DNA of 6,734 bases from NCBI GenBank assembly GCA_934678955.1, contig CAKUSI010000203.1, forward strand, positions 1 through 6,734, in the 5' to 3' direction. Below are positions 6,476-6,734 of the stretch, piece by piece. The stretch is from an uncultured Austwickia sp. (GTDB lineage: Bacteria > Actinomycetota > Actinomycetes > Actinomycetales > Dermatophilaceae). The translations under genes were made by a program, and so were the position numbers. A model generated the notes under the pieces. That model searched no databases. It saw only the letters and a list, made by a program, of their open reading frames with translations, and was not told the DNA's origin. The stretch's first letter is position 1. Every line of letters starts with the position of its first letter.

Positions 6476-6734
6476 ATGCCCCAGCGCGCGTGGAGTGCGA
6501 AGCGGGAACGGCAGTACGAGCACATCAAGGACGGCTTGGAGGAACGCGGCCACGACGAATCCGAGGCCGAGGAGATCGCGGCGCGAACGGTCAACAAGGA
6601 GCGCGCCCGTGCGGGTGAGTCCGAGACCGCCAGCAAGACCTCGCTGGACGACATCTCCTCGGGCCGGCGCGGGGGTTTGAGGTCCCACCGCGGCGAGGGC
6701 GGCAGGACGAAGGCCCAGCTCTACGCCGACGCCA
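6476..6734 (+). CDS. Small charged protein of the 'plasmid stabilization protein' family, N-terminal part (truncated by window)
   Basis: 86 codons are visible and the frame is open to the right edge. The sequence is strongly hydrophilic and predicted helical, with family hallmarks: W-S-x-KRERQYEHIKDGL (6-18), EAEEIAARTVNKERARAGE (30-48), a S-SGRRGGLRSHRGEGGRT block (about 61-78), then KAQLYADA at the edge. From memory of the family, full-length members are roughly 100-115 residues and end in a short Rho_N/SAP-like helical motif that starts near this point (x-LY-x-A-R...GRS-M-K-x-EL). The database name is historical and nothing here points to a plasmid; its molecular role is not established. 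GGAGGGAGG (6463-6471) lies 4-5 nt before ATG 6476. The preceding stress-sigma promoter suggests a stress-induced, perhaps nucleic-acid-binding, cytoplasmic protein. No signal peptide or membrane segment is seen. Confidence 0.85.
   Translation, partial: MPQRAWSAKRERQYEHIKDGLEERGHDESEAEEIAARTVNKERARAGESETASKTSLDDISSGRRGGLRSHRGEGGRTKAQLYADA

Noticed and set aside
6476..6734. Evidence of a plasmid or mobile element from the 'plasmid stabilization' family gene
   Set aside because: The name is not functional evidence. The neighbours are core chromosomal genes, base composition does not change, and no partner toxin, partition gene, integrase or terminal repeats are seen.

Overview
The window is ordinary-looking chromosomal DNA from a very GC-rich actinobacterium. 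The evidence is the three-part Kgd protein (acyltransferase fused to a ThDP-dependent 2-oxoglutarate decarboxylase, an architecture typical of Actinomycetota), strong G/C bias at third codon positions, a GTG start, and an actinobacterial-type general-stress promoter. A streptosporangial (Actinomadura-like) or related host is plausible, but I cannot fix the genus from sequence alone.

Layout. (1) 1-2297, minus strand: the first 765 codons of kgd, cut by the left edge just as the ThDP site begins. (2) 2298-2537: a 240-bp divergent intergenic region with three separate inverted repeats and a TAGGAT -10 candidate. (3) 2538-4915, plus strand: two tandem CNNM/CBS ('hemolysin-like', CorB/CorC-type) membrane proteins that share one base (stop TGA, start ATG) and so form an operon. 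The second lacks the C-terminal CorC_HlyC domain. (4) 4916-5210: a 295-bp non-coding stretch holding a weak hairpin after the operon, a direct repeat that covers a TACGAT -10 candidate, and a roughly 190-nt leader with competing stems. (5) 5211-6377, plus strand: a secreted protein of 388 residues with spaced Y-x-Y/F-D-G-R-R-W type repeats, probably a beta-propeller, of unknown function. (6) 6378-6475: a terminator-like hairpin that runs straight into a very good SigB/SigF-type promoter (GTTT, 16 bp, GGGTAG). (7) 6476 to the right edge, plus strand: a small, highly charged protein of the family usually labelled 'plasmid stabilization protein', truncated by the window.

The genes do not form one pathway. 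Kgd works at the 2-oxoglutarate node of the TCA cycle. The CNNM pair probably handles divalent cations (Mg2+/Co2+) at the membrane. The propeller protein is exported. The last gene looks stress-induced. I found no convincing new multi-gene system; the most interesting signals are regulatory: the stress-sigma promoter, the structured leader of the secreted protein, and the set of palindromes between kgd and the transporter operon. No tRNA, rRNA, CRISPR array or insertion sequence was seen.
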